NCBI RefSeq assembly: GCF_024505045.1
Contig: NZ_JANIBM010000010.1
Span: forward strand, 62,001 to 126,000
Length of the DNA stretch: 64,000 bases
Direction of reading: 5' to 3'
DNA from: Methylomonas aurea
GTDB lineage: Bacteria; Pseudomonadota; Gammaproteobacteria; Methylococcales; Methylomonadaceae
Part shown: positions 19,396 through 28,230 of the stretch, piece by piece
Layout of the letters: the number at the start of each line of letters is the position of its first letter
How positions within the stretch are numbered: the first letter of the stretch is position 1
Notes under the pieces: generated by a model
What the model was told of the DNA's origin: nothing
Database searches by the model: none
What the model saw: the letters and a program-made list of their open reading frames with translations, nothing else
Program-made: the position numbers and the translations under genes

Positions 19396-19437
19396 CCTGT
19401 TTTGTCGATTGGCTACAGTGCTGTAAAAAAATACGAC
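19396..19437 (-). promoter_or_regulatory. dyad-symmetric candidate enhancer site upstream of the sigma-54 element
   Basis: On the minus strand the order is TGTCG, 8 bases, TACAG, CA, CTGTA, 6 bases, CGACA: two nested inverted-repeat arms centred about 65 bases upstream of the -24/-12 element. Position and symmetry suit binding of an NtrC-type activator such as PrsR; this is inference. Another TTTGTCG copy lies at about 19314-19320. Confidence 0.45.
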
Positions 19438-19456
19438 AGGTATTGTGTATTCTTTT

Positions 19457-22270
19457 TTAGCGCAGCTTTTCCAATAGCGCCTTGGCTTGTTCCATGCCGT
19501 TGAATGCCCGATTGGTTTTCAACGCTTGTTCGAGTTCTTGCCTGGCTTCGTCGTTACGTTGCAGCTTGGTCAACGCTACCGCGATATGGTAGCGAATTTC
19601 CGGGTCCTGCGACTGCAGCGAATGGGCGTTACGCAAGTAGTGCAGGCCTTGTTCAATTTGGCCGGAGTTAACCAGAATCCAGCCCAGCGTATCGTTGGTT
19701 GCCGCCTGGTCGGGAGCCAATTTATGGGCTTGTTCGGCCAGTGATAGCGCTTTATTGTTGCCGAGATTCAAATAGACGTAAGCGAGATTATTCAAGAATT
19801 GCGGTTCGTTAGGGAATTGCTTGAGCAATAGGTCGTAATATTTTTCAGCCTCTTTGAAGTTGCCGATTTGCAATAACTCGTTCGCGAACGCCGCCATCGG
19901 GGCGTAGTCTTTGGGGTGTTTTTTCACCCATTGTTCAAGCAAAGCGAATGCCTTATCCGATTGGTTGGTTTTATGCAGGCTATCGAAAAGCTGCATCAGC
20001 GACGTAGTATCCGGCTCCAGTTCGAAAGCCGCCTGGTAGTGGCTGTTGGCCAAACTGAAGTTTTGGTCATGCAGCGCAATGTCTCCCAGTAATTGGTGCG
20101 GAAAAGCCCGTTTTGGATAGCGTTTCAGCAGGCTCTCGGCGCGACTGGCGGCAAATACCGGCTTCCCGTGGTTGAGTTCCATTTCGACCAGCGCAATTTG
20201 CGAAGGAATATGGCCTTCGTCGACCAATACGGCTTTCTTCAAGGTTTTGATGGCTTCGTAATAGTCGCCGGCGTCGATTTGGTAACGGGCCGCTTTATAG
20301 AGCTGTTTGACGTTGAAGCGGGCCAGGTCTGCCATCCGGACGAACACGCCCAAGGCTTTTTCGCGGTTATTATTGGCCAAGTAGCTGCGCGCCAAGGCAT
20401 CGACCACCTGCAGGTTGTTCTTGTCGACGGCTTCAGCCGCTTGCGCGGCGGCACTGGCTTCAGTCGTCCGGCCCATCTGTAAATTCAAATCAACCGAGGC
20501 CAGCAGCACGAGTAACGATTTCGAGTCGAGTTTTTTCGCCCGCTCCAGCAAATCGTTGGCAGCGTCGAGGCGCCCGGCGCTTTGCTCCACTTTGGCCAGT
20601 TCCACCAAAATGTCCAGATTGGCCGGCTCTTTTTGATGTAAGGCTTGTAGACGTTGTCGAGCTTGGTCGAATTTACGCTCGCCAACATCGAGTTTGCTTA
20701 AGTTGATTTGCGCGGCGAGAAAATTCGGGTCCGATTCGATCGCCTTTTCGAAGCTTTGCCGGGCTTGTTTGTATTGGCCGTTGCTGACCTGGGCCGCGCC
20801 CAGCAAATTAAGAAGTGTTAAATTTTTCGACGCTTTCTTGTGCAGCGCCTGGGCGATTTGTAACGCGCTTTCCGAGTCGCCTTGGCTCATCTTCAACGCT
20901 ACCAGCGGAATACCGGCTTGTAACGAGTCGGGGTTCTTTTTGTATGCTGTTTCCAAGTCTTGCGTTGCAGCTTGCTCCTGTCCCATGGCCAGTCTGTTAA
21001 GGCCTATTTCGGTTTGTATGGTGTCGTCTCCCCCGCTCAAGGCAGCCGCCTTGCCGAACATTATGTTTGCCATGTCGTGTTTGCCGGCCTGCATAAATGC
21101 ATTTCCCAATAAGTAGGCCAGACGTTGGTCTTGCGGGTTGCGCATTTGGATAGGGCGAAGCAAATCGATCGCTTGTTCCGGTTCGTTTTTTTTCAGCAGA
21201 ATGGTCGCCAGCAATTTATAAGGGCCGGATTGTTCCGGAAATTGCTTCGTGTAAAGCCGAAGATATTCGGCGGCTAGGTCGTAACGCTGCAGGCTAAAGT
21301 TCACCAGGCCGGACAGCATCAAGGTCGAGCTGTGCGCCGACAAATATTCCGGTTTGATCGAGGAAATGGTATCGGCAGCGATCACCAGTTCTTTGGCTGC
21401 CGCTTCTTTTTCGCCGTTGCGTTCCAGCAAAACTGAATGCAAGTAGGCAGCCTTGGGTTCGAACGGGTAGGCCTTTCGCACATATTCCAAATCCTGCTTG
21501 GCTTTATCGTCCTGTTTTAAATCCATCAACAAGCCGGCGCGCGCCAAACGGGTGTCGACATGGTCCGGATTCAGCCCGATCGCCTTGTCGTAAAATTTGA
21601 GTGCTTCCTCCAGCTCCATGCTGGCGTGTTTGATAGAGCCTTTGGCGAACCAGGCGCCGTGGTCGTCCGGCTGGATCTGCATGGCTCTATCCGCGGCTAG
21701 CTCGGCGCCTTTCAGGTCTCCGCGCTTCAACAACGCGTTGGCGCGGCCTACGACTGCGGCGACGTGGCTGGGATCGATTTGCGCCGCACTGTCGAATTCG
21801 TTCAAGGCTTCGCTGATTTGGTTGAGCTGAAGATAAGCGTTTCCGCGGTAGACATGCAAACTTGGCCGCAACTCATTGCTAAACCTGACCGGATCGATTT
21901 CTTTGAGCAAGTCGTTGTAGCGGATTTCATAAGTGTAAAGTTTGGCCTGATTTTCTACGATCAGCGAAGGGTCGACGCCCATTTGCTTGGCCAGATTCAG
22001 TTGTACTTCCGCTTCGGAAAGCGATTTTTTCTGCAAGTAGATGTCGCCGAGTAACACGTGCGCGGCGACGTAACGTTCGTTCTGCTGCAACGCGTTTTTC
22101 AACTCGATGATGGCTTCGTCGTTGTTCTGTTCCCGATAGGCCTGCAACGCCCGCTCGTAATATTGTCCGGCCAGCACGTCATCCGCGAAAGCGCTGTGTT
22201 CGGGTGCAAGACCGGCAACCATTAACCAGGTGCCGAGTGTGATACGCCGGGGTAATTTGGATATGCGCAT
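19457..22270 (-). CDS. prsT: PEP-CTERM system TPR-repeat protein PrsT
   Basis: A 937-residue periplasmic or secreted protein made almost entirely of tetratricopeptide repeats (for example AHVLLGDIYLQKKSLSEAEV, FLNNLAYVYLNLGNNKALSL, RYHIAVALTKLQRNDEARQE). Length and repeat pattern match PrsT, the TPR protein associated with exosortase and exopolysaccharide loci. The ATG at 22270 gives an N-terminus with a hydrophobic stretch and a likely cleavage after SAFA. Family members are often called lipoproteins, but no lipobox cysteine is present. An ATG at 22303 is an alternative. The PEP-CTERM gene follows on the same strand. The usual neighbours (epsH/exosortase, prsK, prsR) are absent. Confidence 0.85.
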   Translation of the reverse strand: MRISKLPRRITLGTWLMVAGLAPEHSAFADDVLAGQYYERALQAYREQNNDEAIIELKNALQQNERYVAAHVLLGDIYLQKKSLSEAEVQLNLAKQMGVDPSLIVENQAKLYTYEIRYNDLLKEIDPVRFSNELRPSLHVYRGNAYLQLNQISEALNEFDSAAQIDPSHVAAVVGRANALLKRGDLKGAELAADRAMQIQPDDHGAWFAKGSIKHASMELEEALKFYDKAIGLNPDHVDTRLARAGLLMDLKQDDKAKQDLEYVRKAYPFEPKAAYLHSVLLERNGEKEAAAKELVIAADTISSIKPEYLSAHSSTLMLSGLVNFSLQRYDLAAEYLRLYTKQFPEQSGPYKLLATILLKKNEPEQAIDLLRPIQMRNPQDQRLAYLLGNAFMQAGKHDMANIMFGKAAALSGGDDTIQTEIGLNRLAMGQEQAATQDLETAYKKNPDSLQAGIPLVALKMSQGDSESALQIAQALHKKASKNLTLLNLLGAAQVSNGQYKQARQSFEKAIESDPNFLAAQINLSKLDVGERKFDQARQRLQALHQKEPANLDILVELAKVEQSAGRLDAANDLLERAKKLDSKSLLVLLASVDLNLQMGRTTEASAAAQAAEAVDKNNLQVVDALARSYLANNNREKALGVFVRMADLARFNVKQLYKAARYQIDAGDYYEAIKTLKKAVLVDEGHIPSQIALVEMELNHGKPVFAASRAESLLKRYPKRAFPHQLLGDIALHDQNFSLANSHYQAAFELEPDTTSLMQLFDSLHKTNQSDKAFALLEQWVKKHPKDYAPMAAFANELLQIGNFKEAEKYYDLLLKQFPNEPQFLNNLAYVYLNLGNNKALSLAEQAHKLAPDQAATNDTLGWILVNSGQIEQGLHYLRNAHSLQSQDPEIRYHIAVALTKLQRNDEARQELEQALKTNRAFNGMEQAKALLEKLR

Positions 22271-22480
22271 TGGGGGAACCGTTTTCGTGCAAGAAGTCGG
22301 CATAGGATAGCCGCAAAGCGGAATTGTCTCCAGTCGCGTGACATCCGCCGTTGTTCGGCTAGTAGTGGTCAGATGCATTTCGAGGAATAGTCCATATTGG
22401 GTTTGAGTTCTATTGAAATGGCCCCCGTCAAATTCTTGGCTCTCGTTTTTAATGCATTGTTTTAAAAGGTATTGTTTATC

Positions 22481-22496
22481 TGGTCTGCTTTTTGCT
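22481..22496 (+). promoter_or_regulatory. sigma-54 promoter of flrBC
   Basis: TGGTCTGCTTTTTGCT has the -24 GG and -12 GC at exact spacing, with a full TTTGCT box. Transcription would start about 20 bases before the flrB ATG. In Vibrio and Pseudomonas the equivalent flrBC/fleSR promoter is RpoN- and FlrA/FleQ-dependent. Confidence 0.7.
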
Positions 22497-22528
22497 TTCG
22501 GCGGATAAAGTCATTTGGTGAATTATCA

Positions 22529-23731
22529 ATGAACACTTTATCGTTTCAGCAACAGCAAAAAGCCGAGCGTTTGACCGACGCCTTTCGCTTGTTCAACGAG
22601 CTTTCCGCGAATCTGACCCATTCTTACCAAGGCCTGGAAGAGCAAATCGCCAAGTTGAACCGTGAGTTGGCCGCCGCCCGCGACGAACGTCTGCGGACTT
22701 TGGTTGAGAAAGAAAAGCTGGCCAGTCGCTTGCAGCAAATTTTGGCGGCGTTGCCGGCCGCGGTGGTGATATTGAATGCGCATGGCGTGGTGGTCGATTG
22801 CAACAACCACGCGCTCGATTTTCTCGGCGAACCATTGCTCGGCCAACTCTGGTCCGAAGTGGTAAGCAGAAGTTTGCAGCCGGTATTCGAATCGCCGCAC
22901 GAACGGCAATTGCGCGACGGCCGTAAAGTCAATATTACCCACAATGTACTGGGCAACCACGCCGAGCAAGTCATTCTGCTGTCCGATGTCAGCGAAATCC
23001 GATCTCTGCAGGAGACGCTGGTGCAACAGAAGCAGCTCAGCGCGATGGGCGAAATGGTGGCAGGCCTGGCGCACCAGGTCCGCACGCCGTTGGCGACCGC
23101 CATTCTGTACGCCTCGCAAATGAACCGGTCCGGTATCGCCGACGAAAAGCGCCGGCAGTTTTCCGCAAAAATTCTGGAGCGCCTGCATTACCTGGAGCGG
23201 CAGGTCAATGACATGCTGATCTTCGCCAAACAGGGGCGGATGGCGATGCATGGTTTTTCATTGGACAAGCTGATGTCACATTTGCGCGAAGCAAAGGATG
23301 GGTTTGCCGGCGAATTGGATATCGATAACTCGGTCGGGGATAGGTTGTTGCTGGGCAATCAGGACGCCTTGCGCGGCGCGCTACTGAACTTGATCAACAA
23401 TGCGGCGGAAGCCGGAGCCAAAAAAATCAGGGTGCGGGCGGGGGCCGGCGTTGGCGGCATCGACATCAGCGTCGCCGATGACGGCCCCGGGATTGCTGCC
23501 GAACAGTGCGCCAAATTATTCGAGCCCTTTTTTACTACCAAATCCAATGGTACCGGCCTGGGTTTGGCGGTAGTCGATAGCGTTGCCCGCGCCCACGGCG
23601 GAACGGTCAGTTGCCGCTCCGCGCCGGGAGCCGGAGCCTGCTTTACCTTGACGCTGCCCTGCAGCAACCAAAACGCGTTGAGCCTGTCGGCTGGCGCCGC
23701 AGCTACGGAGAACAGCCATGAAGCAGTATGA
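22529..23731 (+). CDS. flrB: flagellar sensor histidine kinase FlrB (FleS)
   Basis: FlrB phosphorylates the activator FlrC to switch on middle flagellar genes. The 400-residue protein has no membrane segment, as usual for this family. A coiled N-terminus is followed by a PAS-like domain (about residues 68-155), the H box LAHQVRTPLATA with phospho-acceptor H182, and the ATPase boxes NLINNAAEAG, DDGPGI and GTGLGLAVV. The ATG at 22529 is preferred over an upstream start because that longer form would include the promoter. It overlaps flrC by 14 bases. Confidence 0.93.
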   Translation: MNTLSFQQQQKAERLTDAFRLFNELSANLTHSYQGLEEQIAKLNRELAAARDERLRTLVEKEKLASRLQQILAALPAAVVILNAHGVVVDCNNHALDFLGEPLLGQLWSEVVSRSLQPVFESPHERQLRDGRKVNITHNVLGNHAEQVILLSDVSEIRSLQETLVQQKQLSAMGEMVAGLAHQVRTPLATAILYASQMNRSGIADEKRRQFSAKILERLHYLERQVNDMLIFAKQGRMAMHGFSLDKLMSHLREAKDGFAGELDIDNSVGDRLLLGNQDALRGALLNLINNAAEAGAKKIRVRAGAGVGGIDISVADDGPGIAAEQCAKLFEPFFTTKSNGTGLGLAVVDSVARAHGGTVSCRSAPGAGACFTLTLPCSNQNALSLSAGAAATENSHEAV

Positions 23732-25100
23732 TGTATTGATCGTTGAGGACGACGCGGCGCTGTGCGAAGCCTTATGCGACACCTTGGAACTCGAAGGCTA
23801 CCGGGTAGCCGCCGCCAAAAACGGTACCGAAGCGCTGAGCCAATTGGCAAAGCATGCGGTACGCCTGGTGGTCAGCGACGTGCAAATGCCGGTGATGGAC
23901 GGCTTTCGGTTGTTGCGCAACATGCAGCAAAAATTCGCCGATACCCCGGTGTTGTTGATGACCGCTTACGGCACGATCCCCAAGGCGGTCGAAGCGATGC
24001 AGGCCGGCGCGGCCGATTATTTGATCAAGCCGTTCGAAGCGACGGCTTTGGTCGACAAGGTGGCGGCGTTGATCGCACCTTTGCCGCAGACTGCCGTAGA
24101 GCGCGTGGTCGCCGACGATGCGATGAAAAAGCTGTACGCGCTGGCCGGCAAGGTGGCAAAAACCAACGTGACGATGCTGCTGGAAGGCGAAAGCGGGGTC
24201 GGTAAGGAAATTTTGGCGCGCTACATCCATAAGAACTCGCATTACCACGCCGGACCGTTCGAGGCGATCAACTGCGCGGCCATTCCGGAGAATATGCTGG
24301 AAGCCATGTTGTTCGGCTATGAGAAGGGCGCATTCACCGGGGCCATTCAATCCGCGCCGGGTAAATTCGAGTCGGCCCAGGGCGGCACGTTGCTGTTGGA
24401 CGAAATATCGGAAATGGATATTTCGCTGCAGGCCAAATTGTTGCGGGTATTGCAGGAAAAGGAGGTCGAGCGCTTGGGCAGCCAACGCAAGATCGCTTTG
24501 AACGTCAGAATTTTGGCGACCACCAACCGTAAGTTGAAAGAGTATGTCCGGGAGGGCCGGTTTCGCGAAGACCTGTATTTCCGTCTCAGCGTATTTCCGT
24601 TGAGGATACCGGCTTTGCGCGAGCGCCCGGCCGATATCGTGCCGATGGCCCAGCAACTGCTGCAAAAACATACTGCGCCCGGGCGGCCGCTATGCCGCTT
24701 CGACGACGCGGCGTTGGACAAATTGCGCTGTTACGCTTGGCCGGGCAACGTGCGTGAGCTGGAAAACGTGGTGCAGCGCGCCTTGATCCTGCAAAACAAC
24801 GGCGTCATCGGTGCCGACGAGCTGATTTTGGACGACGAGGCCGCGATTTTGCCGGTCCAGTCTGCCGCCGGGCAAACAATTGCCGTAGAATCCTGGCCAT
24901 ACGATACATCGATCGACATCAACGAAGCCGGCAGTTTGGGCGAGGGCGTGCGCTCCGCCGAAGAAAAAATTATTTTGCAGATGCTCCGCGACGCCAGCGG
25001 CAGCCGTAAAGCCACGGCGGCCAAGCTCGGTATCAGTCCCCGTACCTTGCGCTATAAAATTGCGCGGATGAAGGAAGCGGGGGTGGCCGTGCCTGGTTAG
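23718..25100 (+). CDS. flrC: sigma-54-dependent flagellar response regulator FlrC (FleR)
   Basis: An NtrC-type enhancer-binding protein of 460 residues. The receiver domain has the acidic pocket EDD (10-12) and the phospho-acceptor D54. The AAA+ domain has Walker A GESGVGKE (157-164) and GAFTGA (204-209), the loop that contacts sigma-54. The C-terminus has a Fis-type helix-turn-helix (ATAAKLGISPRTLRYKIARM). Cognate kinase and flagellar neighbours identify it as FlrC/FleR. It probably activates the fliE promoter immediately downstream. Confidence 0.94.
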   Translation: MKQYDVLIVEDDAALCEALCDTLELEGYRVAAAKNGTEALSQLAKHAVRLVVSDVQMPVMDGFRLLRNMQQKFADTPVLLMTAYGTIPKAVEAMQAGAADYLIKPFEATALVDKVAALIAPLPQTAVERVVADDAMKKLYALAGKVAKTNVTMLLEGESGVGKEILARYIHKNSHYHAGPFEAINCAAIPENMLEAMLFGYEKGAFTGAIQSAPGKFESAQGGTLLLDEISEMDISLQAKLLRVLQEKEVERLGSQRKIALNVRILATTNRKLKEYVREGRFREDLYFRLSVFPLRIPALRERPADIVPMAQQLLQKHTAPGRPLCRFDDAALDKLRCYAWPGNVRELENVVQRALILQNNGVIGADELILDDEAAILPVQSAAGQTIAVESWPYDTSIDINEAGSLGEGVRSAEEKIILQMLRDASGSRKATAAKLGISPRTLRYKIARMKEAGVAVPG

Positions 25101-25106
25101 GAGTAT

Positions 25107-25122
25107 TGGCCTGGAAAATGCT
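25107..25122 (+). promoter_or_regulatory. sigma-54 promoter of the fliE operon
   Basis: TGGCCTGGAAAATGCT: TGGC, GG-N10-GC spacing, TGCT. It lies 7 bases after the flrC stop and about 25 bases of leader would precede the fliE ATG, as expected for a FlrC-dependent fliEFGHIJ operon. Confidence 0.65.
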
Positions 25123-25157
25123 TGCTCACCGGCAGGCAATATCAACGAGTCAATATC

Positions 25158-25469
25158 ATGTCAGATATCAATGTCAACCAAGTCCTGGCCCAGATGCGGG
25201 CCATGTCCATCGAAGCCGGCGGCAAAGCGCAGCCGGCCGATACCGGCGGCGATTTCGCCGCGATGCTGAAACAGTCCATCGATTCGGTCAACCAAACGCA
25301 GCAGACCGCCAACAATTTGGCAAAGTCTTTCGAAATGGGCCAGAGCGACGTCAGCTTGGCCGAGGTCATGATTGCGTCGCAAAAAGCCAGCGTCTCGTTT
25401 CAAGCCATGTTGCAAGTGCGTAACAAGCTGGTCGATGCGTACAAAGATGTGATGGGCATGTCTATTTAA
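25158..25469 (+). CDS. fliE: flagellar hook-basal body protein FliE
   Basis: FliE connects the MS ring to the proximal rod and is an early export substrate. The 103 residues show the family C-terminus (VSLAEVMIASQKASVSFQAM, then VRNKLVDAYKDVMGMSI). The ATG at 25158 gives MSDINVNQVLAQMRAM; an upstream in-frame start would add 12 unrelated residues and overlap the promoter. First gene of a tightly packed fliEFGHIJK run. Confidence 0.95.
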   Translation: MSDINVNQVLAQMRAMSIEAGGKAQPADTGGDFAAMLKQSIDSVNQTQQTANNLAKSFEMGQSDVSLAEVMIASQKASVSFQAMLQVRNKLVDAYKDVMGMSI

Positions 25470-25487
25470 GCGTAACGGAAGCCGGCC

Positions 25488-27230
25488 ATGAGCGAGTTGG
25501 ACAGAAACCTACCGATGGATTCGCGGCCGCAAGCGACGGCCGAGACCGGTAAAATGCAACAGGCGCTGACCAGCCTGAGCAAGTTGCCGGTGTCGCGCCA
25601 GGTCGGTCTGATGCTGGGATTGGCGCTGAGCGTGGCCATCGGCGTCGCTGTCGTGCTGTGGTCGCAGGCACCGGCTTACGATTTGTTGTTCGCCAGTGTG
25701 GCCGAAAAGGATTCTGCCGAGATTCTCGATAGTCTGACCAAATTGGGCGTGGACTACAAAGTCGAGACCGGTTCCGGCGCGATCATGGTGCCGGCCGATA
25801 AGGTCAGGGAATTGAAACTGAAGCTCGCCGCGCAAGGCCTGCCGCGCAGCGCCAGTCTGGGCTACGAGTTGCTGGATAAGGAAAACGGATTCGGCACCAG
25901 CAAGAGTGTCGAACAAATGCGCTTTCAGCGCGCCTTGGAAGGCGAAATCGCACTAACCATTCAAACCATTCAAAACGTCAAGGCCGCCAAAGTCCTGCTG
26001 GCGATCCCGGTGCAATCGGTGTTCGTTCGCGAACGGAAAAAACCCAGCGCATCGGTGGTAGTCGAACTTTACCAGGGGCGCACGCTGGAAAAAGAGCAAA
26101 TCGAATCGATCATCCATTTGGTCGCGTCCAGCGTGCCGCTGATGGAAGCCAGTCAAGTCACCGTGGTCGACCAAAAAGGCCGCCTGCTGAACAGCAAAGA
26201 AGCCGGCGAAGACATTTCTCTGTCCAGCAAACAATTCGAGTACAAGAAAAATATCGAAGAACACCTGCGCGAGCGCATCGAGAACATCTTGACGCCACTG
26301 GTCGGCGGCGACGGTATGCGGGCGCAAATTTCGGCGGACGTGGATTTTACCGTCACCGAAAAAACCCAGGAGATGTTCAACCCGGATCTGCCGGCGTTGC
26401 GTAGCGAACAAACTCAGGAAGAAACCAATTCTTCGTCTAAAGTTCAAGGCGTGCCCGGTGCGTTGTCCAACCAGCCGCCGCCGACCGGTGTGGCGCCGGA
26501 AGTGGCCAGCGGCCAGGAAAAATCGGCAGCCGGCGAGAGCGGAGCGGCCAGCAAGTCGGCCACGCGCAATTACGAGCTGGATAAAACCATCACCCATACT
26601 CGTTTGGCGACCGGTGCGTTGCGCCGGTTGTCGATCGCGGTCGTGGTCGACGACAAAAAAGTGGTGCAAGCCGACGGCAAGGTCGCGCAACAACCGTATT
26701 CTCAGGAAGATTTGAACCAACTCCGGGAGCTGGTCAAGCAGGCGGTGGGGTACGATAACAGCCGCGGCGACCAAGTCACGGTAACCAATGTGGCGTTCAA
26801 ACTGCCGGATGCGTTGGAAGATCTGCCTTCCGAGCCGATTTGGGATCAACCCTGGTTTGCCAGCGCGATGAAACAATTGGGTGCGGTGCTGGTGGTGTTG
26901 CTGCTGATCATGGGCGTACTACGGCCGGCTCTGAAAAGTTTGATCAGCAAGGAAGAGCAATTGCAGGCGCTGGAAGAAGCGCGGGCGATTGCCGAAGCCA
27001 CCGGCGGCGTGGTGCGTTTCGACGAAGAGGGCCGGCCGGTTGCGGTGCCGGTCGAGGTCGACCAGGAAACCGGCGAAATCCATGCCTTGCCGAGCGCGAT
27101 GGAAGACCTGTTGTTACTGGAAGCGCCGCAAAGCTACGAGAAACGTCTGGAATATGTACAAAAAATGATCGACGAAGATCCGAAATTGGTCGCGCAGGTC
27201 ATCAAATCTTGGTTGAAAGACGATGGCTGA
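25488..27230 (+). CDS. fliF: flagellar MS-ring protein FliF
   Basis: FliF forms the inner-membrane MS ring on which the flagellum assembles. The 580 residues have a first transmembrane helix at about 42-61 (VGLMLGLALSVAIGVAVVLW), a large periplasmic YscJ-type domain with a Ser/Ala-rich insertion (about residues 320-355), and a second helix near 465-482 (QLGAVLVVLLLIMGVLRPAL). The C-terminal tail contains the FliG-binding region (ESYEKRLEYVQKMIDEDPKL...). It overlaps fliG by 8 bases. Confidence 0.96.
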   Translation: MSELDRNLPMDSRPQATAETGKMQQALTSLSKLPVSRQVGLMLGLALSVAIGVAVVLWSQAPAYDLLFASVAEKDSAEILDSLTKLGVDYKVETGSGAIMVPADKVRELKLKLAAQGLPRSASLGYELLDKENGFGTSKSVEQMRFQRALEGEIALTIQTIQNVKAAKVLLAIPVQSVFVRERKKPSASVVVELYQGRTLEKEQIESIIHLVASSVPLMEASQVTVVDQKGRLLNSKEAGEDISLSSKQFEYKKNIEEHLRERIENILTPLVGGDGMRAQISADVDFTVTEKTQEMFNPDLPALRSEQTQEETNSSSKVQGVPGALSNQPPPTGVAPEVASGQEKSAAGESGAASKSATRNYELDKTITHTRLATGALRRLSIAVVVDDKKVVQADGKVAQQPYSQEDLNQLRELVKQAVGYDNSRGDQVTVTNVAFKLPDALEDLPSEPIWDQPWFASAMKQLGAVLVVLLLIMGVLRPALKSLISKEEQLQALEEARAIAEATGGVVRFDEEGRPVAVPVEVDQETGEIHALPSAMEDLLLLEAPQSYEKRLEYVQKMIDEDPKLVAQVIKSWLKDDG

Positions 27231-28230
27231 GGACGACAAATTTAATAAAGCGCAACGCGCCTCTCTGCTGCTGCTGGCGGTGGGTCAGGATAGGGCGGCG
27301 TCGGTATTGCGGCACATGGGGCCCAAGGAAGTGCAACTGGTCGGCTCGACCATGGCGCAGCTCGGCTCGATTACGTCGGGCATGATCGACCAGGTGTTGG
27401 AAGAGTTCATAATCGAAATCAAGAACGAAACCGGCCTGGGCCTGGATTCCGACGAATACATCCGCAACATGTTGACCAACGCCCTGGGCGCGGACAAGGC
27501 CGGCAGCATCATCGACCGCATCCTGCTCGGCGCCAACAGTAAGGGTATCGAGCAGTTGAAATGGATGGACACCCGCGCCATTGCCGATTTGATCCGGCTG
27601 GAGCATCCGCAGATCATTTCCATCATTCTGTCCCTGCTGGATGCCGACCAGGCCGCCGACGTACTGACGCTGCTGCCGGAAAATATGCGCTCCGATATCT
27701 TGATGCGGATTGCTACGCTGGAGGGCGTGCAACCGGCGGCATTGCGCGAGTTGGACGACATCATGGAAAAACAATTGACCGGCAGCGAAGGCGTCAAGTC
27801 CTCGCAAATCGGCGGCATCGACGCTGCGGCCAACATCCTCAACTTCATCGAAAGCGGTATCAGCGATCCGATGATGCAGGATATCAACGAAATCAACGCC
27901 GACCTGGGCCAACGTATCCAGGACAAGATGTTCGTATTCGGCGATCTGATCAATGTCGACGACCGCGGTATTCAGACCTTGTTGCGCGAGGTCTCCACCG
28001 ATCAATTGTTGCTGGCTTTGCGCGGTGTCGACGCCGCGTTGCGCGACAAAGTGTTCGCCAATATGTCGCGCCGGGCCGCGGAAATGCTGCGCGACGATCT
28101 GGAAGCAGCTCCGCCGGCAAGGCTCAGTGAAGTCGAAGCTGCGCAGAAAGACATTCTGGCGATCGCCAAACGCTTGGCGGATGCCGGCGAATTGAGCTTG
28201 GGCGGTGGCGGCGGCGATGAGTTCGTCTAA
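27223..28230 (+). CDS. fliG: flagellar motor switch protein FliG
   Basis: FliG is the rotor protein that contacts the stator and sets the direction of rotation. Length 335 residues; the N-terminal FliF-binding, middle (EHPQIISIILSLLDADQAAD) and C-terminal torque domains are all present. The charged helix of the C-terminal domain (RGVDAALRDKVFANMSRRAAEML) is intact. The start overlaps fliF, and the stop lies inside fliH. Confidence 0.96.
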   Translation: MAEDDKFNKAQRASLLLLAVGQDRAASVLRHMGPKEVQLVGSTMAQLGSITSGMIDQVLEEFIIEIKNETGLGLDSDEYIRNMLTNALGADKAGSIIDRILLGANSKGIEQLKWMDTRAIADLIRLEHPQIISIILSLLDADQAADVLTLLPENMRSDILMRIATLEGVQPAALRELDDIMEKQLTGSEGVKSSQIGGIDAAANILNFIESGISDPMMQDINEINADLGQRIQDKMFVFGDLINVDDRGIQTLLREVSTDQLLLALRGVDAALRDKVFANMSRRAAEMLRDDLEAAPPARLSEVEAAQKDILAIAKRLADAGELSLGGGGGDEFV

